From a virus: a stretch of DNA of 24,952 nt. The stretch spans positions 1 through 24,952 of the IMG/VR virus record IMGVR_UViG_3300025000_000398, one strand, 5' to 3'. Made by a program: the position numbers and the translations under genes. The notes under the pieces were generated by a model, which was given only the letters and a program-made list of their open reading frames with translations, did not search any database and was not told where the DNA came from. Positions 1-7,076 of this stretch are shown here, one piece after another (positions within the stretch are counted from its first letter, which is position 1; every line of letters begins with the position of its first letter).

Positions 1-1
1 C

Positions 2-382
2 TGCCTCTACGCCCCGGAAAGCTACACCCGCGCCACTCCCGAGGTGCGCGCCGCCGTGGTCAACGGCTGCGGCCCTGGCGGCTGGAAGCTCGACCTGGTT
101 CCGGACACGATCTGGTTCCTCGATATCTCCCTCTGCTGCGACATCCACGATTGGATGTATGTGGAAGGCGAAACCATAGAAGCCAAGGAAGAGGCTGACC
201 GGGTATTTCTGAACAACATGTTGCGCGCTATCGACGCCGCCGGCGGGCCTAAAATTTTGCAAGCCCTCCGCCGCCACCGCGCCGCCAAATATTACAACAT
301 GGTCCACCTGTTCGGCGGTCCCGCCTACTGGCTGGGCAAAAACAGCAGTCAAAATCTAACCCCCTCAATCCCCCTTACCTAA
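2..382 (+). CDS. Phospholipase A2-like protein, 5' end outside window
   Basis: The frame is open from the left edge, so the true start lies upstream; 126 residues are visible. The segment NGCGPGGW, then CCDIHDWMY, then EEADRVFLNNM matches the layout of the secreted phospholipase A2 family: a glycine-rich calcium loop, the CCxxHD catalytic helix (His49-Asp50 of the visible part) and a following helix with an Asp (Asp66) about 17 residues later, as in short prokaryotic PLA2s. If active it would hydrolyse the sn-2 ester of phospholipids using calcium. Its place beside a small membrane-associated protein at the edge of the morphogenesis block would suit a lysis or membrane role, which is inference. 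No signal peptide can be judged because the N-terminus is missing. The last nine or so residues are encoded by a dispersed palindromic repeat, so the C-terminus has been replaced or extended. Confidence 0.6.
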   Translation, partial: CLYAPESYTRATPEVRAAVVNGCGPGGWKLDLVPDTIWFLDISLCCDIHDWMYVEGETIEAKEEADRVFLNNMLRAIDAAGGPKILQALRRHRAAKYYNMVHLFGGPAYWLGKNSSQNLTPSIPLT

Positions 383-437
383 GGGGGAGGCTTAAAAGGC
401 CCCTCCCCTTAGATAAGGGGAGGCGGGGGAGGGGTTA
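357..437. repeat. Paired palindromic (REP-like) repeat, copy 1
   Basis: It begins TAACCCC and ends GGGGTTA. Inside are two hairpins in series, CCCCCTTA/TAAGGGGG and CCCCTTA/TAAGGGG, joined by a short A-rich linker. It overlaps the end of the phospholipase-like gene and supplies its stop codon. Four related copies occur at 2417, 4245, 5874 and 15670. Confidence 0.85.
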
Positions 438-465
438 AGAACACAACAACGTAAAGGAGCCCCAC

Positions 466-885
466 ATGTTCGCAAAATTCATCGCATTCTTCACAGGTTT
501 CTTCGGCAACGTCAAAGCAGATCCCATGTCCTCCGCCAAAGGTCTTGTACAGCTGGCATCTGCGGGCGCGGTCGGCTACGGCATGGCCACCGGCATCGTG
601 CCGATCAACGTCGGCGCACCCATGGCCGCCGGTTTCGCTGCCTCCGGCATCCACGCCCTGGGCACTAACACCGCCACCGGAGTGGAGGCCCCGGCCGCGA
701 TCAAGGCAGAGGCCGCCATCACCCAGGCCGCAGCCCTCACCCCCACGGTGCTCTCGGTAGTGGATCAGATCAACGCCATCAAGGCCGAGGCCGATGAAGG
801 GCAGAAAAAGGTGGATACCTACCAGACTATCATGGGCATCCTGACTGCTGCAGCCCCAGCGAACAGTGAAAGGCAACAGCAGTGA
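466..885 (+). CDS. Small phage membrane-associated protein, holin-like position
   Basis: This 139-residue protein starts after a clear AAAGGAG site 7 bases upstream of the ATG. The N-terminus is strongly hydrophobic and aromatic (MFAKFIAFFTGFFG), followed by a Gly/Ala-rich moderately hydrophobic stretch at about residues 28-65 and an acidic/basic helical C-terminal part. I do not recognise the family. Its location between the phospholipase-like gene and the TraR-like gene is where Mu-type phages keep lysis functions, so a holin or membrane accessory role is possible but unproven. The final residues (NSERQQQ) are encoded by the start of a heptad-repeat array, suggesting that the repeat has rewritten the C-terminus. 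Confidence 0.6.
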   Translation: MFAKFIAFFTGFFGNVKADPMSSAKGLVQLASAGAVGYGMATGIVPINVGAPMAAGFAASGIHALGTNTATGVEAPAAIKAEAAITQAAALTPTVLSVVDQINAIKAEADEGQKKVDTYQTIMGILTAAAPANSERQQQ

Positions 886-1011
886 ACAGCGTACAGCGAA
901 AAAAGCAGCGAACAGTAAAAGACAAAAGCAGCGTACAGCGTACAGCAAAAGCCTTTCTGTCCACTGTCCTCTGTCCTCTGTCCTCTGAATTTTTGTCCAC
1001 TGTCCTCTGCT
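862..1011. repeat. Heptad tandem-repeat array 1 (inverted arms)
   Basis: Degenerate 7-base units of the types CAGTGAA, ACAGCGT and GAACAGT fill the left part. The right part holds the complementary type in tandem, CTGTCCA, CTGTCCT, CTGTCCT. The arms can pair, for example AACAGTAAAAG with CTTTCTGTCC allowing mismatches, giving a long imperfect hairpin between two genes. Confidence 0.8.
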
Positions 1012-1012
1012 G

Positions 1013-1228
1013 ATGGATGACATGGACCGCGCCCAGGATCGCCAGGCCGAATTTACCGCCGACGCCCTCCGTGACCACTGGCGCAAACAGACCTTCGGCA
1101 TCGGCCTCAGCCATTGCCGCAAATGCGGGGAGCAGATCCCCGAACAACGGCGCAAGGCAGTACCGACCGCCACCCATTGCATAGACTGTCAAACTGGCAT
1201 TGAATTCAACTCCCGGAGGCCACTGTAA
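1013..1228 (+). CDS. TraR/DksA family C4 zinc-finger protein
   Basis: This is a 71-residue protein with an N-terminal helix (residues 1-25) and a four-cysteine zinc finger formed by Cys35, Cys38, Cys56 and Cys59 (CRKCG, then a 17-residue loop, then CIDC). It matches the short TraR-type members of the DksA family found in Mu-like and P2-like phages. TraR and DksA bind the RNA polymerase secondary channel and alter initiation at ribosomal and biosynthetic promoters, so a role in steering host transcription is expected. The ATG follows directly on a heptad-repeat array and has no recognisable Shine-Dalgarno sequence. The stop codon overlaps the next start (TAATG), indicating translational coupling downstream. 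Confidence 0.85.
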   Translation: MDDMDRAQDRQAEFTADALRDHWRKQTFGIGLSHCRKCGEQIPEQRRKAVPTATHCIDCQTGIEFNSRRPL

Positions 1229-1590
1229 TGGAAGCCATCTCTCTCCCCTTCGCCACCCTGGTCATGCAGGTGCTGGGCCTGCCCGGCCTGATCTTCGTTA
1301 TCTGGCACTTTGACGCCAAGCGCTTCGAGAAGCAGCGCGAGGAATACAAGGACCACATCGCCGAGATCCTCTCCCAGTACAAAGACGACGTCAGCGGCAT
1401 CAAAAAGCTCTACGAAAACAACGTCGAGCTGGTCCGCAACTATGAATACGGCGTCAAGCAATGGGAAAAGCTGGACGGCGACCTGGCCGGGATCATCACC
1501 CTCAACACGCGCATCCTCTCGACCCTGGTGGAAAAGGTAGAGAGTAACCAGTTTTGCCCGACAGTACGGGGAGCGGGGCCACACCGATGA
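1228..1590 (+). CDS. Phage protein with one TM segment and coiled coil
   Basis: This 120-residue protein has one hydrophobic segment at about residues 5-26 (FATLVMQVLGLPGLIFVIW) followed by a long charged helix, roughly residues 30-105, predicted by eye as coiled coil. The start overlaps the TraR-like stop by one base and has GGAGG nine bases upstream. In Mu-like phages this slot, between the TraR/DksA gene and the small terminase, holds small membrane/coiled-coil proteins such as the DUF2730 type. I cannot confirm that family from sequence alone. The topology (short N-terminus, one anchor, long cytoplasmic or periplasmic helix) would also fit a spanin-like part. It ends in an ATGA overlap with the next gene. 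Confidence 0.7.
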   Translation: MEAISLPFATLVMQVLGLPGLIFVIWHFDAKRFEKQREEYKDHIAEILSQYKDDVSGIKKLYENNVELVRNYEYGVKQWEKLDGDLAGIITLNTRILSTLVEKVESNQFCPTVRGAGPHR

Positions 1591-1832
1591 GCATCGAAAG
1601 AGCCGCCATGCGCGGGAAACTGGCCGAGGCCGAGGACCAACAGCGCCGCCTGAACCTCAAAGGGGAAGGGCTTTGCAGTGCCGTCCGCCAGGGGCTCAAC
1701 ACCGCCCTGACGCCATTCAGCGACATGGAGATCCCCCAGGTTGCGCAGCAGATGGATGACCTGGTCATGACCTGGGCCGAGCTGGCCAAGATCCAGGGCG
1801 ATATTGCCCGCCTGCAGAGGGAACTTCGATGA
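1587..1832 (+). CDS. Small coiled-coil phage protein upstream of terminase
   Basis: This is an 81-residue, almost wholly helical and charged protein (MSIERAAMRGKLAEAEDQQR...). The start at 1587 is preferred over one at 1554 because it forms an ATGA overlap with the preceding stop and has GGGGAG upstream. Its place matches Mu gp26, an uncharacterised protein just upstream of the small terminase. The C-terminal part has regular heptad spacing of Leu, Ile and Met (QVAQQMDDLVMTWAELAKI), suggesting self-association. No catalytic or metal-binding motif is visible, and I do not assign a function. Confidence 0.65.
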   Translation: MSIERAAMRGKLAEAEDQQRRLNLKGEGLCSAVRQGLNTALTPFSDMEIPQVAQQMDDLVMTWAELAKIQGDIARLQRELR

Positions 1833-1845
1833 ATGGCCTTTTATC

Positions 1846-1908
1846 CTCCCGACGGGAGAACAGAATCCTTTCCCCCTTTGGGGGAGAGATAGAGAGAGGG
1901 CGCTTCTG
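1846..1908. repeat. Intergenic palindrome pair before small terminase
   Basis: The short spacer contains CTCCC-GAC-GGGAG (1846-1858) and CCCCC-TTT-GGGGG (1872-1884), followed by a purine-rich stretch (AGAGAGAGGG) that serves as the ribosome binding site of the small terminase. It resembles a degraded member of a dispersed CCCCCTTTGGGGG repeat family. Confidence 0.4.
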
Positions 1909-2412
1909 ATGGCTGAAAAGGGAGCACGCGCACAACTGGAGCCGGTGGCCCGGCAGATGTATGTCGAAGGGCAGAGCCTCACGGCGATCGCCGAGACCCT
2001 GGACGTCTCCCGCAACACCCTGACCGACTGGAAGGCCCGCACCAAGGCCCCGGCAGACGACCGTGACGAATGGGACAAGGCCCGCGAGATGAAGCGTGGT
2101 TTTGAACAACGCCTGGAGGCGATCCGCGAAAGCATCATGGGAGAGATCGAGGAGACCACCTCCGTCTCGATCAAGAACGTCTCCCCGGCCCTGTTCGATT
2201 CGCTCTCCAAGGTGGACGCCCTGCTCGACCGCAACCGCAAGGCCGCCCGCGAAGCCACCGACGCGATCGCCCGCCAGCGTGGCGAGATGTTCCTGCAGTT
2301 CATCAAGGATCTGATCGAGTATGGCGGCAAGCATGACGAGATGATTACGGCGGTTATTCAAGACAATTTTGACGACCTGATTCAGTGGGGCCGGGAGAAA
2401 TATGCAGCGTAA
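1909..2412 (+). CDS. Phage terminase small subunit, DUF1804-like
   Basis: This is 167 residues from the ATG at 1909, chosen over an upstream start at 1804 because AGAGAGGG sits just before it and the protein then begins like the family. Residues about 12-45 form a helix-turn-helix (YVEGQSLTAIAETLDVSRNT, then LTDWK), followed by the DEWDKAR segment typical of DUF1804 proteins of D3112/B3-type phages. The rest is helical (DSLSKVDALLDRNRKAAREA). Small terminases bind the packaging site and load the large subunit. The gene is separated from the large terminase by a 104-base palindromic repeat, unusual for a pair normally translated together. Confidence 0.8.
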   Translation: MAEKGARAQLEPVARQMYVEGQSLTAIAETLDVSRNTLTDWKARTKAPADDRDEWDKAREMKRGFEQRLEAIRESIMGEIEETTSVSIKNVSPALFDSLSKVDALLDRNRKAAREATDAIARQRGEMFLQFIKDLIEYGGKHDEMITAVIQDNFDDLIQWGREKYAA

Positions 2413-2416
2413 GACT

Positions 2417-2520
2417 TAACCCCACCCCCGCCTCCCTTTAGGCCCGCTGTTGGGTCCTTACCTAAGGGGAGGGGCCTGAAAGCCTCCCCCCTTAAGTTAA
2501 GGGGGGATTGAGGGGGGTTA
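2417..2520. repeat. Paired palindromic repeat, copy 2 (inverted orientation)
   Basis: It begins TAACCCCACCCCC and ends GGGGGGTTA. Compared with the copies at 357, 4245 and 5874 it lies in the opposite orientation. The first hairpin is interrupted by about 20 extra bases around 2440-2460. The second hairpin is CCCCCCTTAAG/TTAAGGGGGG. Confidence 0.85.
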
Positions 2521-2546
2521 GCAGTTAAAGGTTAAAAGGGAATTTC

Positions 2547-4247
2547 ATGGCACTAACCCAGGCAAAGCAAAAACTGTTCGACAAGGAAGTGGAAGCGATC
2601 CGCCAGATGATCCAGGCGTCCGCCAAACCTTTCCCTGCTAACAAGGCCGAACAGAAGGCCCGCAAAGCCAAGGCCGAAAAAGACCTGGATTACTTCAACC
2701 GGACTTACTTCCCGCACTACTTCACCAAACCGTCCAGCCGCCTGCACAAGTACTTCGCCGCGCGTTACCCGGCCATGATCAACCGGGCCGTGGCGACCGG
2801 TGAAGGCGACAAGGAAGCCAACGCCGCGCCCCGTGGTAACGCCAAATCCACCACCGGCACCTTTGGCCTGCCGCTCTGGGCAGCCGCCTTCCGCAAGCGC
2901 AAGTTTGCCCTGATCGTCTCCGAGACCCGCGGCCAGGCCGAAAGCTTCCTCTCCTTCATCAAGATCGAGCTGGAGACCAACGAGCGCCTGCAGCAGGATT
3001 TCCCCGAGCTGTGCGGCGAGGGCGCGGTGTGGCGATCGGATCAGATCATCACCCGCAACGGCGTCAAGATCCAGGCCGCCGGGGCCGGACAGAAACTGCG
3101 CGGCCTGCGCCACGGCAACTGCCGCCCTGACCTGGTGATTGTCGATGACCTGGAAAACGACGAATCGGTCGAATCGCCCGACCAGCGCCGCAAGCTGGAA
3201 AACTGGTTTTTCAAGGCGCTGATGAAGATCGGCCAGCCGGACACCGTGTTCATCGTGGTCGGCACCATCCTCCATTACGACTCGCTCCTTGCCAAGCTGT
3301 TGGTCAAGCCAGGCTGGAAAGGGCAGAAGTTCAAGGCGGTCATAAAGTGGAGCCCGGCAGTCAAACGCTGGGAGGAGTGGGAACGGATCTTCGCCGATAT
3401 CTCCATCGGCAAAGAACAGGCCGAGGCTGCCGCCGACAGCTACTTTGCTGCACATGAAGCCGAGATGCTGGCCGGTACCGAAGTGCTCTGGGAGGAGATG
3501 GAGCCGTACTACTACCTGATGAAGATGCGGGTCTCGGATGGCCCGGCCTACTTCGAGAGCGAAAAACAGAACGAACCGCTCAACCCCGAGGACCAGGTGT
3601 TTTCGGAGGAATGGTTCCAGGATTGGACTGACGGCGACATCGATCTGGAAGGGGTGCTGCACGCCGGATCATGCGACCCGTCCCTGGGCAAGCAGAACAA
3701 ACGCTCCGACCCGTCGGTCATCATGGGCGGCCGCATGAAAGAGCGCATCCTCTATCTGGATATCGCCGATATCGCCAAGCGCCAGCCGGACCAGATCCTG
3801 GTCGATATCCTCGCCTATCACGAGCGCGATCCGTTCGACAAGTTCCGTTTTGAGACCATCCAGTTTCAGGAGTTTTTCGCCCGTACCGTTGAGCAGACCG
3901 CCCACGACAAGGGCATCACCCTCAACATCGATGAGTTCAAACCGAACACCGACAAGGATCTGCGCATCATCCGGCTGCAGCCCTGGATCAAAAACGGCTG
4001 GATCAGGTTCCGGGCGGAGCATGCAGAACTGAAACGCCAGCTGATCTACTACCGCCCCAAAGGCCGGGGCGGTCACGATGACGGCCCGGATGCCCTGGAG
4101 ATGCTGTTGGGATTATGCGAAGGCGCGCTGATCACCGCCGCCTGCGCCCCACCCCAGGAAACCACCCCCGACAATTACCACGCCGAGCGCAAAGGCATAT
4201 TTGCCGGAATCAAAGGCCGCCAAAAATACGGGAGACGAAGAATTTAA
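2547..4247 (+). CDS. terL: Phage terminase large subunit
   Basis: A 566-residue packaging motor that cuts concatemeric or host-joined phage DNA and pumps it into proheads. The N-terminal ATPase has a Walker A-like APRGNAKST at residues 94-102 and a Walker B LVIVDDLEND at 196-205. The C-terminal RNase H-like nuclease shows a metal-binding Asp377 in CDPSLG and the late acidic motif HDDGPDALEM with Asp515. Length and motif order fit Mu/D3112-type large terminases. The ATG follows an AAAAGGGA stretch. The stop codon TAA forms the first bases of the next palindromic repeat, so the repeat joins the coding end exactly. Confidence 0.93.
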   Translation: MALTQAKQKLFDKEVEAIRQMIQASAKPFPANKAEQKARKAKAEKDLDYFNRTYFPHYFTKPSSRLHKYFAARYPAMINRAVATGEGDKEANAAPRGNAKSTTGTFGLPLWAAAFRKRKFALIVSETRGQAESFLSFIKIELETNERLQQDFPELCGEGAVWRSDQIITRNGVKIQAAGAGQKLRGLRHGNCRPDLVIVDDLENDESVESPDQRRKLENWFFKALMKIGQPDTVFIVVGTILHYDSLLAKLLVKPGWKGQKFKAVIKWSPAVKRWEEWERIFADISIGKEQAEAAADSYFAAHEAEMLAGTEVLWEEMEPYYYLMKMRVSDGPAYFESEKQNEPLNPEDQVFSEEWFQDWTDGDIDLEGVLHAGSCDPSLGKQNKRSDPSVIMGGRMKERILYLDIADIAKRQPDQILVDILAYHERDPFDKFRFETIQFQEFFARTVEQTAHDKGITLNIDEFKPNTDKDLRIIRLQPWIKNGWIRFRAEHAELKRQLIYYRPKGRGGHDDGPDALEMLLGLCEGALITAACAPPQETTPDNYHAERKGIFAGIKGRQKYGRRRI

Positions 4248-4325
4248 CCCCCCCAGCCCCCCTTAAACTAAGGGGGGAGCTTCCAGCCCCTCCCCTTAAG
4301 TTAAGGGGAGGCGGGGGAGGGGTTA
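4245..4325. repeat. Paired palindromic repeat, copy 3
   Basis: Same orientation as copy 1: TAACCCCC, hairpin CCCCCCTTAAACTAAGGGGGG, linker, hairpin CCCCTTAAGTTAAGGGG, ending GGGGTTA. Its first three bases are the terL stop codon. Confidence 0.88.
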
Positions 4326-4358
4326 AGGTTTTAAAGGGTTAGCCTCTAGGAGAACAAC

Positions 4359-5840
4359 ATGAAACTGCTCGACCGCCTGTTCAACATAGACAAAAAAGTC
4401 GAAGAAAAGCTCTCCGCTGCCGTGGACCAGCGCCTCAAGGCCGCGCTCCCCGCAGCCGTGGCCGGACGCCTCCAGGCCGCCTCCATCTCGCTCGATAACG
4501 ACTACGGCTGGCGGCTGCTCAACGGCACCTCCACCCGCGAGCTGCTCATCGCCCCCTACGAGCAGCAGATCATCATGGCGTACTGGCTCTACAAGACCAA
4601 CCCCCTGGCCGCCTTCCTCATCGACGTCCCGGCCGCCTTCGTTGCCGCCGACGCCATGCCGTTCACCTGCGACAACGAGGACGTAGAAAAAACGCTTAAA
4701 GCATTCTGGGACCGCAACCGGCTGGAACTGCGCTGGGGTAACTACATCAAGGAATGCGCCGTATTCGGCAACCTGGTGCTTACCGCCCATGTGGCCGAAC
4801 AGACCGGCCGGGTCAAGCTGGGCTATCTCGACCCCGGCCTGATCTCCACCACCCTCTGCGATCCCGAGGATGTCCAGACCAAGATCGGCGTCCGGATCAA
4901 GGCCACCGAACACCGTGGCGAACGGACCCTGAAGGTTATCCTGGACAGCGACACCGAGGAGGATCTCTCCCCGATCGCCAAGGAGCTGCGCGACCAGATG
5001 ACCGACGGCCAGTGCTTCCTGATCCAGATCAACTGCATGAGCTCCGAAATGATGGGCACCTCCGACCTGTTCAACATCGGCGAGCACCTGGACGCCTACG
5101 AGCAGACCATGCTCGATGCCGGAGAGAAGCACAGCCAGTTCAACGCCTTCTACTACGACATCACGGTCAGCGGCGCCGACGCCAAACAGCTGGAGGCGGA
5201 GCGCGCCCTCTACACGCCACCCCGCACCGGTGGTGCCTTCATCCATAACGAAAAGGTCACATGCGAGGCCGTAGCCCCGGACCTCAAGGCGCTCGATGCC
5301 GAAACCGCCACCCGCTTCCAGCGCCGGCACATCCTGGGGGCCAAGTGCGTGCCCAACCACTGGTATGCCGATCCCGACGGCAGCAACCGCGCCACCGCCG
5401 ACGCCATGGACCGCCCGACCCTGATGAACTTCACCCGGCGGCAGAACGAAGCCAAAGCGGTTTTGAAAACCATCGCCGACTTTGTCATCAGCTCCGCCAT
5501 TGATGCCTCCTACCTCAACGTCCCGGAGGAGGAGGCCTACCAATACGAGATCTCCACCCCGCCGCTCACCGACAAGGACGTGGCCAAGATCTCCACCATG
5601 CTGCGCGATGTCTCCAGCGCGCTGGTAACCGCCGAGGGTCAGGGATGGATCGACCAGGAAAAAGCCGCCCGCATGTTCGCCTTCTGCACCGCCATGCTCG
5701 GCTTCGAATACGACCCGGATGAATGCAGCGACGTACCCCCCGAGGGGAAGGATTACAAAAACGCCAAATTTGCCCCAGAAAGGCCGAACGCCACCCAGGT
5801 AGCTACCGATGGTCGCGATGAGGACGAAAAAGGGCCTTAA
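4359..5840 (+). CDS. Phage portal protein
   Basis: This 493-residue protein lies directly after the large terminase, the standard portal position. The mid-region YWLYKTNPLAAFLIDVPAAF matches portal proteins of siphophages and Mu-like phages, where a helix of this kind precedes the stem-forming region. The C-terminal helical part and charged tail (GRDEDEKGP) also fit. The portal forms the dodecameric DNA channel at one head vertex and contacts TerL. The start has AGGAG eight bases upstream. It does not look like the DUF935 portal of Mu itself, so the head module may come from a different lineage. Function is inferred from position and general resemblance, as portals have no short catalytic motif. 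Confidence 0.82.
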   Translation: MKLLDRLFNIDKKVEEKLSAAVDQRLKAALPAAVAGRLQAASISLDNDYGWRLLNGTSTRELLIAPYEQQIIMAYWLYKTNPLAAFLIDVPAAFVAADAMPFTCDNEDVEKTLKAFWDRNRLELRWGNYIKECAVFGNLVLTAHVAEQTGRVKLGYLDPGLISTTLCDPEDVQTKIGVRIKATEHRGERTLKVILDSDTEEDLSPIAKELRDQMTDGQCFLIQINCMSSEMMGTSDLFNIGEHLDAYEQTMLDAGEKHSQFNAFYYDITVSGADAKQLEAERALYTPPRTGGAFIHNEKVTCEAVAPDLKALDAETATRFQRRHILGAKCVPNHWYADPDGSNRATADAMDRPTLMNFTRRQNEAKAVLKTIADFVISSAIDASYLNVPEEEAYQYEISTPPLTDKDVAKISTMLRDVSSALVTAEGQGWIDQEKAARMFAFCTAMLGFEYDPDECSDVPPEGKDYKNAKFAPERPNATQVATDGRDEDEKGP

Positions 5841-5873
5841 CACGTGTCATAAAGCGAACCAGGGCCAAACCCG

Positions 5874-5952
5874 TAACCCCCTCAGTCCCCCTTTGACAAA
5901 GGGGGAGGTTTAAAACCCCTCCCCTTAGGTAAGGGGAGGCGGGGAGGGGTTA
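5874..5952. repeat. Paired palindromic repeat, copy 4
   Basis: Same orientation as copies 1 and 3: TAACCCCCTCAG, hairpin CCCCCTTTGACAAAGGGGG, linker, hairpin CCCCTTAGGTAAGGGG, ending GGGGTTA. It lies between portal and minor head protein genes. Confidence 0.87.
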
Positions 5953-5977
5953 AGGTTTAAAGCAGCAAAGGACAATC

Positions 5978-6850
5978 ATGGCGACACCAGCAACCGACAT
6001 ACTCCAGCAGATCCTCACCGCCCAGGGCCTCCGCACCATCGCCGGGGCCGAGGCCGTGCGCCGGATACTGGAGGAGGTGCGCAAACAGGTCATTGGTGAA
6101 ATCGCCTCCGCCGCGCCGGAATCCTTCACCGCCTTTCGGCAAACGCAGATGCTGGCACAGCTGGACCGCCTGCTCTACGACGCCGAGGCCGGCATGCGGG
6201 TGGAGCTGGGCCGGGGCATCAACGCCGCCTGGGAGGCAGGCCGCGATCTGCTGCCGCAGATGGCCAGCGCCGCCGGCACGGTCCTCTCTCCGGTCGGCAT
6301 CTCCAGCCACCTGGTGGACCAGCTCAAGGAATTCACCTGGGGCCGGATCAGCGCCATCACCAACGATGCCCAGGCCAAGATCCGGGCGGAGCTCACCCTG
6401 GGTGTCCTGGGACAGAAAACCCCGCACGAGATCTCCGGGACCATTGCCGGCACCCTGGAGCGCCCCGGCTTTTTCAAAAGCATTGAGGAGCGCGCCATGG
6501 TCATCACCAAAACCGAGCTGGGCCGCACCTTCACCATGGCCCACCAGGCCAGCATGGAAGCCGCCGTGCCAACCCTGCCCGGTCTGGAAAAGATGTGGCT
6601 GCACGCCGGTCACCCCAAGCGCGCCCGGATCTATCACCTGTACAACAACGGCCAGACCAAACCGGTGGCCGAGCCGTTCCTTATCGGCAATATCATCATG
6701 ATGTATCCGCGCGATCCCAAAGCCCCGGCCAGCGAGGTCGTCAACTGCGGCTGCATGCATGTGGCCTACATGCCGGGGTGGGGATCGAAAAAAGAGTATT
6801 TAACGAGCTGGGAAAAGGCCCAAGCGGCCGCAAACAAACCAAGGAGGTAA
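5978..6850 (+). CDS. Mu F-like minor head / head morphogenesis protein
   Basis: A 290-residue protein following the portal gene, where Mu gpF and SPP1 gp7-type proteins are encoded. The C-terminal third carries the family signature: WLHAGHPKRARIYHLYNNGQ (about residues 208-227), then FLIGNIIMMYPRDPKAPASE, then the cysteine pair VVNCGCM. The preceding helix ERAMVITKTELGRTFTMAHQ is also typical. These proteins bind the portal and are packaged in small numbers; some members have a fused toxin or hydrolase domain, but none is seen here. The start has AAAGGA upstream. The stop is followed within five bases by the next ATG. Confidence 0.88.
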   Translation: MATPATDILQQILTAQGLRTIAGAEAVRRILEEVRKQVIGEIASAAPESFTAFRQTQMLAQLDRLLYDAEAGMRVELGRGINAAWEAGRDLLPQMASAAGTVLSPVGISSHLVDQLKEFTWGRISAITNDAQAKIRAELTLGVLGQKTPHEISGTIAGTLERPGFFKSIEERAMVITKTELGRTFTMAHQASMEAAVPTLPGLEKMWLHAGHPKRARIYHLYNNGQTKPVAEPFLIGNIIMMYPRDPKAPASEVVNCGCMHVAYMPGWGSKKEYLTSWEKAQAAANKPRR

Positions 6851-6854
6851 CACA

Positions 6855-7073
6855 ATGGCAGAAGCGATCGACAAGAAGTACCTGGAGGGGCTGGTGTTCA
6901 AAAGCTCCAAACCGAAGAAAACCGACAGCGGCAACGTCCATGTCCCGGTGGAGCGCGCGCTGACCCCGGCTGATGTGCTGGACTGGAAGGACAGCGGCAA
7001 GGACCTGGTCATCGTTACCGCAGACGGCCAGAAATACCGCGTAGCCAAGGATGCAAAAAAAGGCAAGGAGTAA
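6855..7073 (+). CDS. Small hypothetical phage head-region protein
   Basis: A 72-residue protein with a strong AAGGAGG site nine bases before the ATG, closely packed between the F-like gene and the capsid polyprotein gene (gap of three bases to the next start). It is rich in Lys, Asp and Val. The C-terminal half (DWKDSGKDLVIVTADGQKYR) looks like a small beta-barrel with a turn at DGQKY, and the tail is basic (KDAKKGKE). I do not recognise a family. Co-translation with the capsid suggests a head assembly role, for instance a minor scaffold or chaperone. Confidence 0.7.
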   Translation: MAEAIDKKYLEGLVFKSSKPKKTDSGNVHVPVERALTPADVLDWKDSGKDLVIVTADGQKYRVAKDAKKGKE

Positions 7074-7076
7074 CCC

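Noticed and set aside
357-437. Palindromic repeat as a Rho-independent terminator
   Set aside because: Stems are strong but no T-run follows, and copies sit between genes that must be co-expressed such as terL and portal; a partial terminator or mRNA-stability role cannot be excluded.
862-1011. CRISPR array
   Set aside because: Units are 7 bases, degenerate and without unique spacers, so this is a tandem heptad repeat, not a repeat-spacer array.
2553-3662. Minus-strand frame of 369 codons opposite terL
   Set aside because: The terL frame has Walker motifs and nuclease aspartates; the reverse frame has no domain features and is explained by high GC at third positions.
4323-5843. Long minus-strand frame of 506 codons opposite the portal gene
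   Set aside because: It mirrors a GC-rich plus-strand gene in phase, has no ribosome site and gives Gly/Val/His-rich non-protein-like sequence; the plus-strand reading fits operon spacing and a portal protein.
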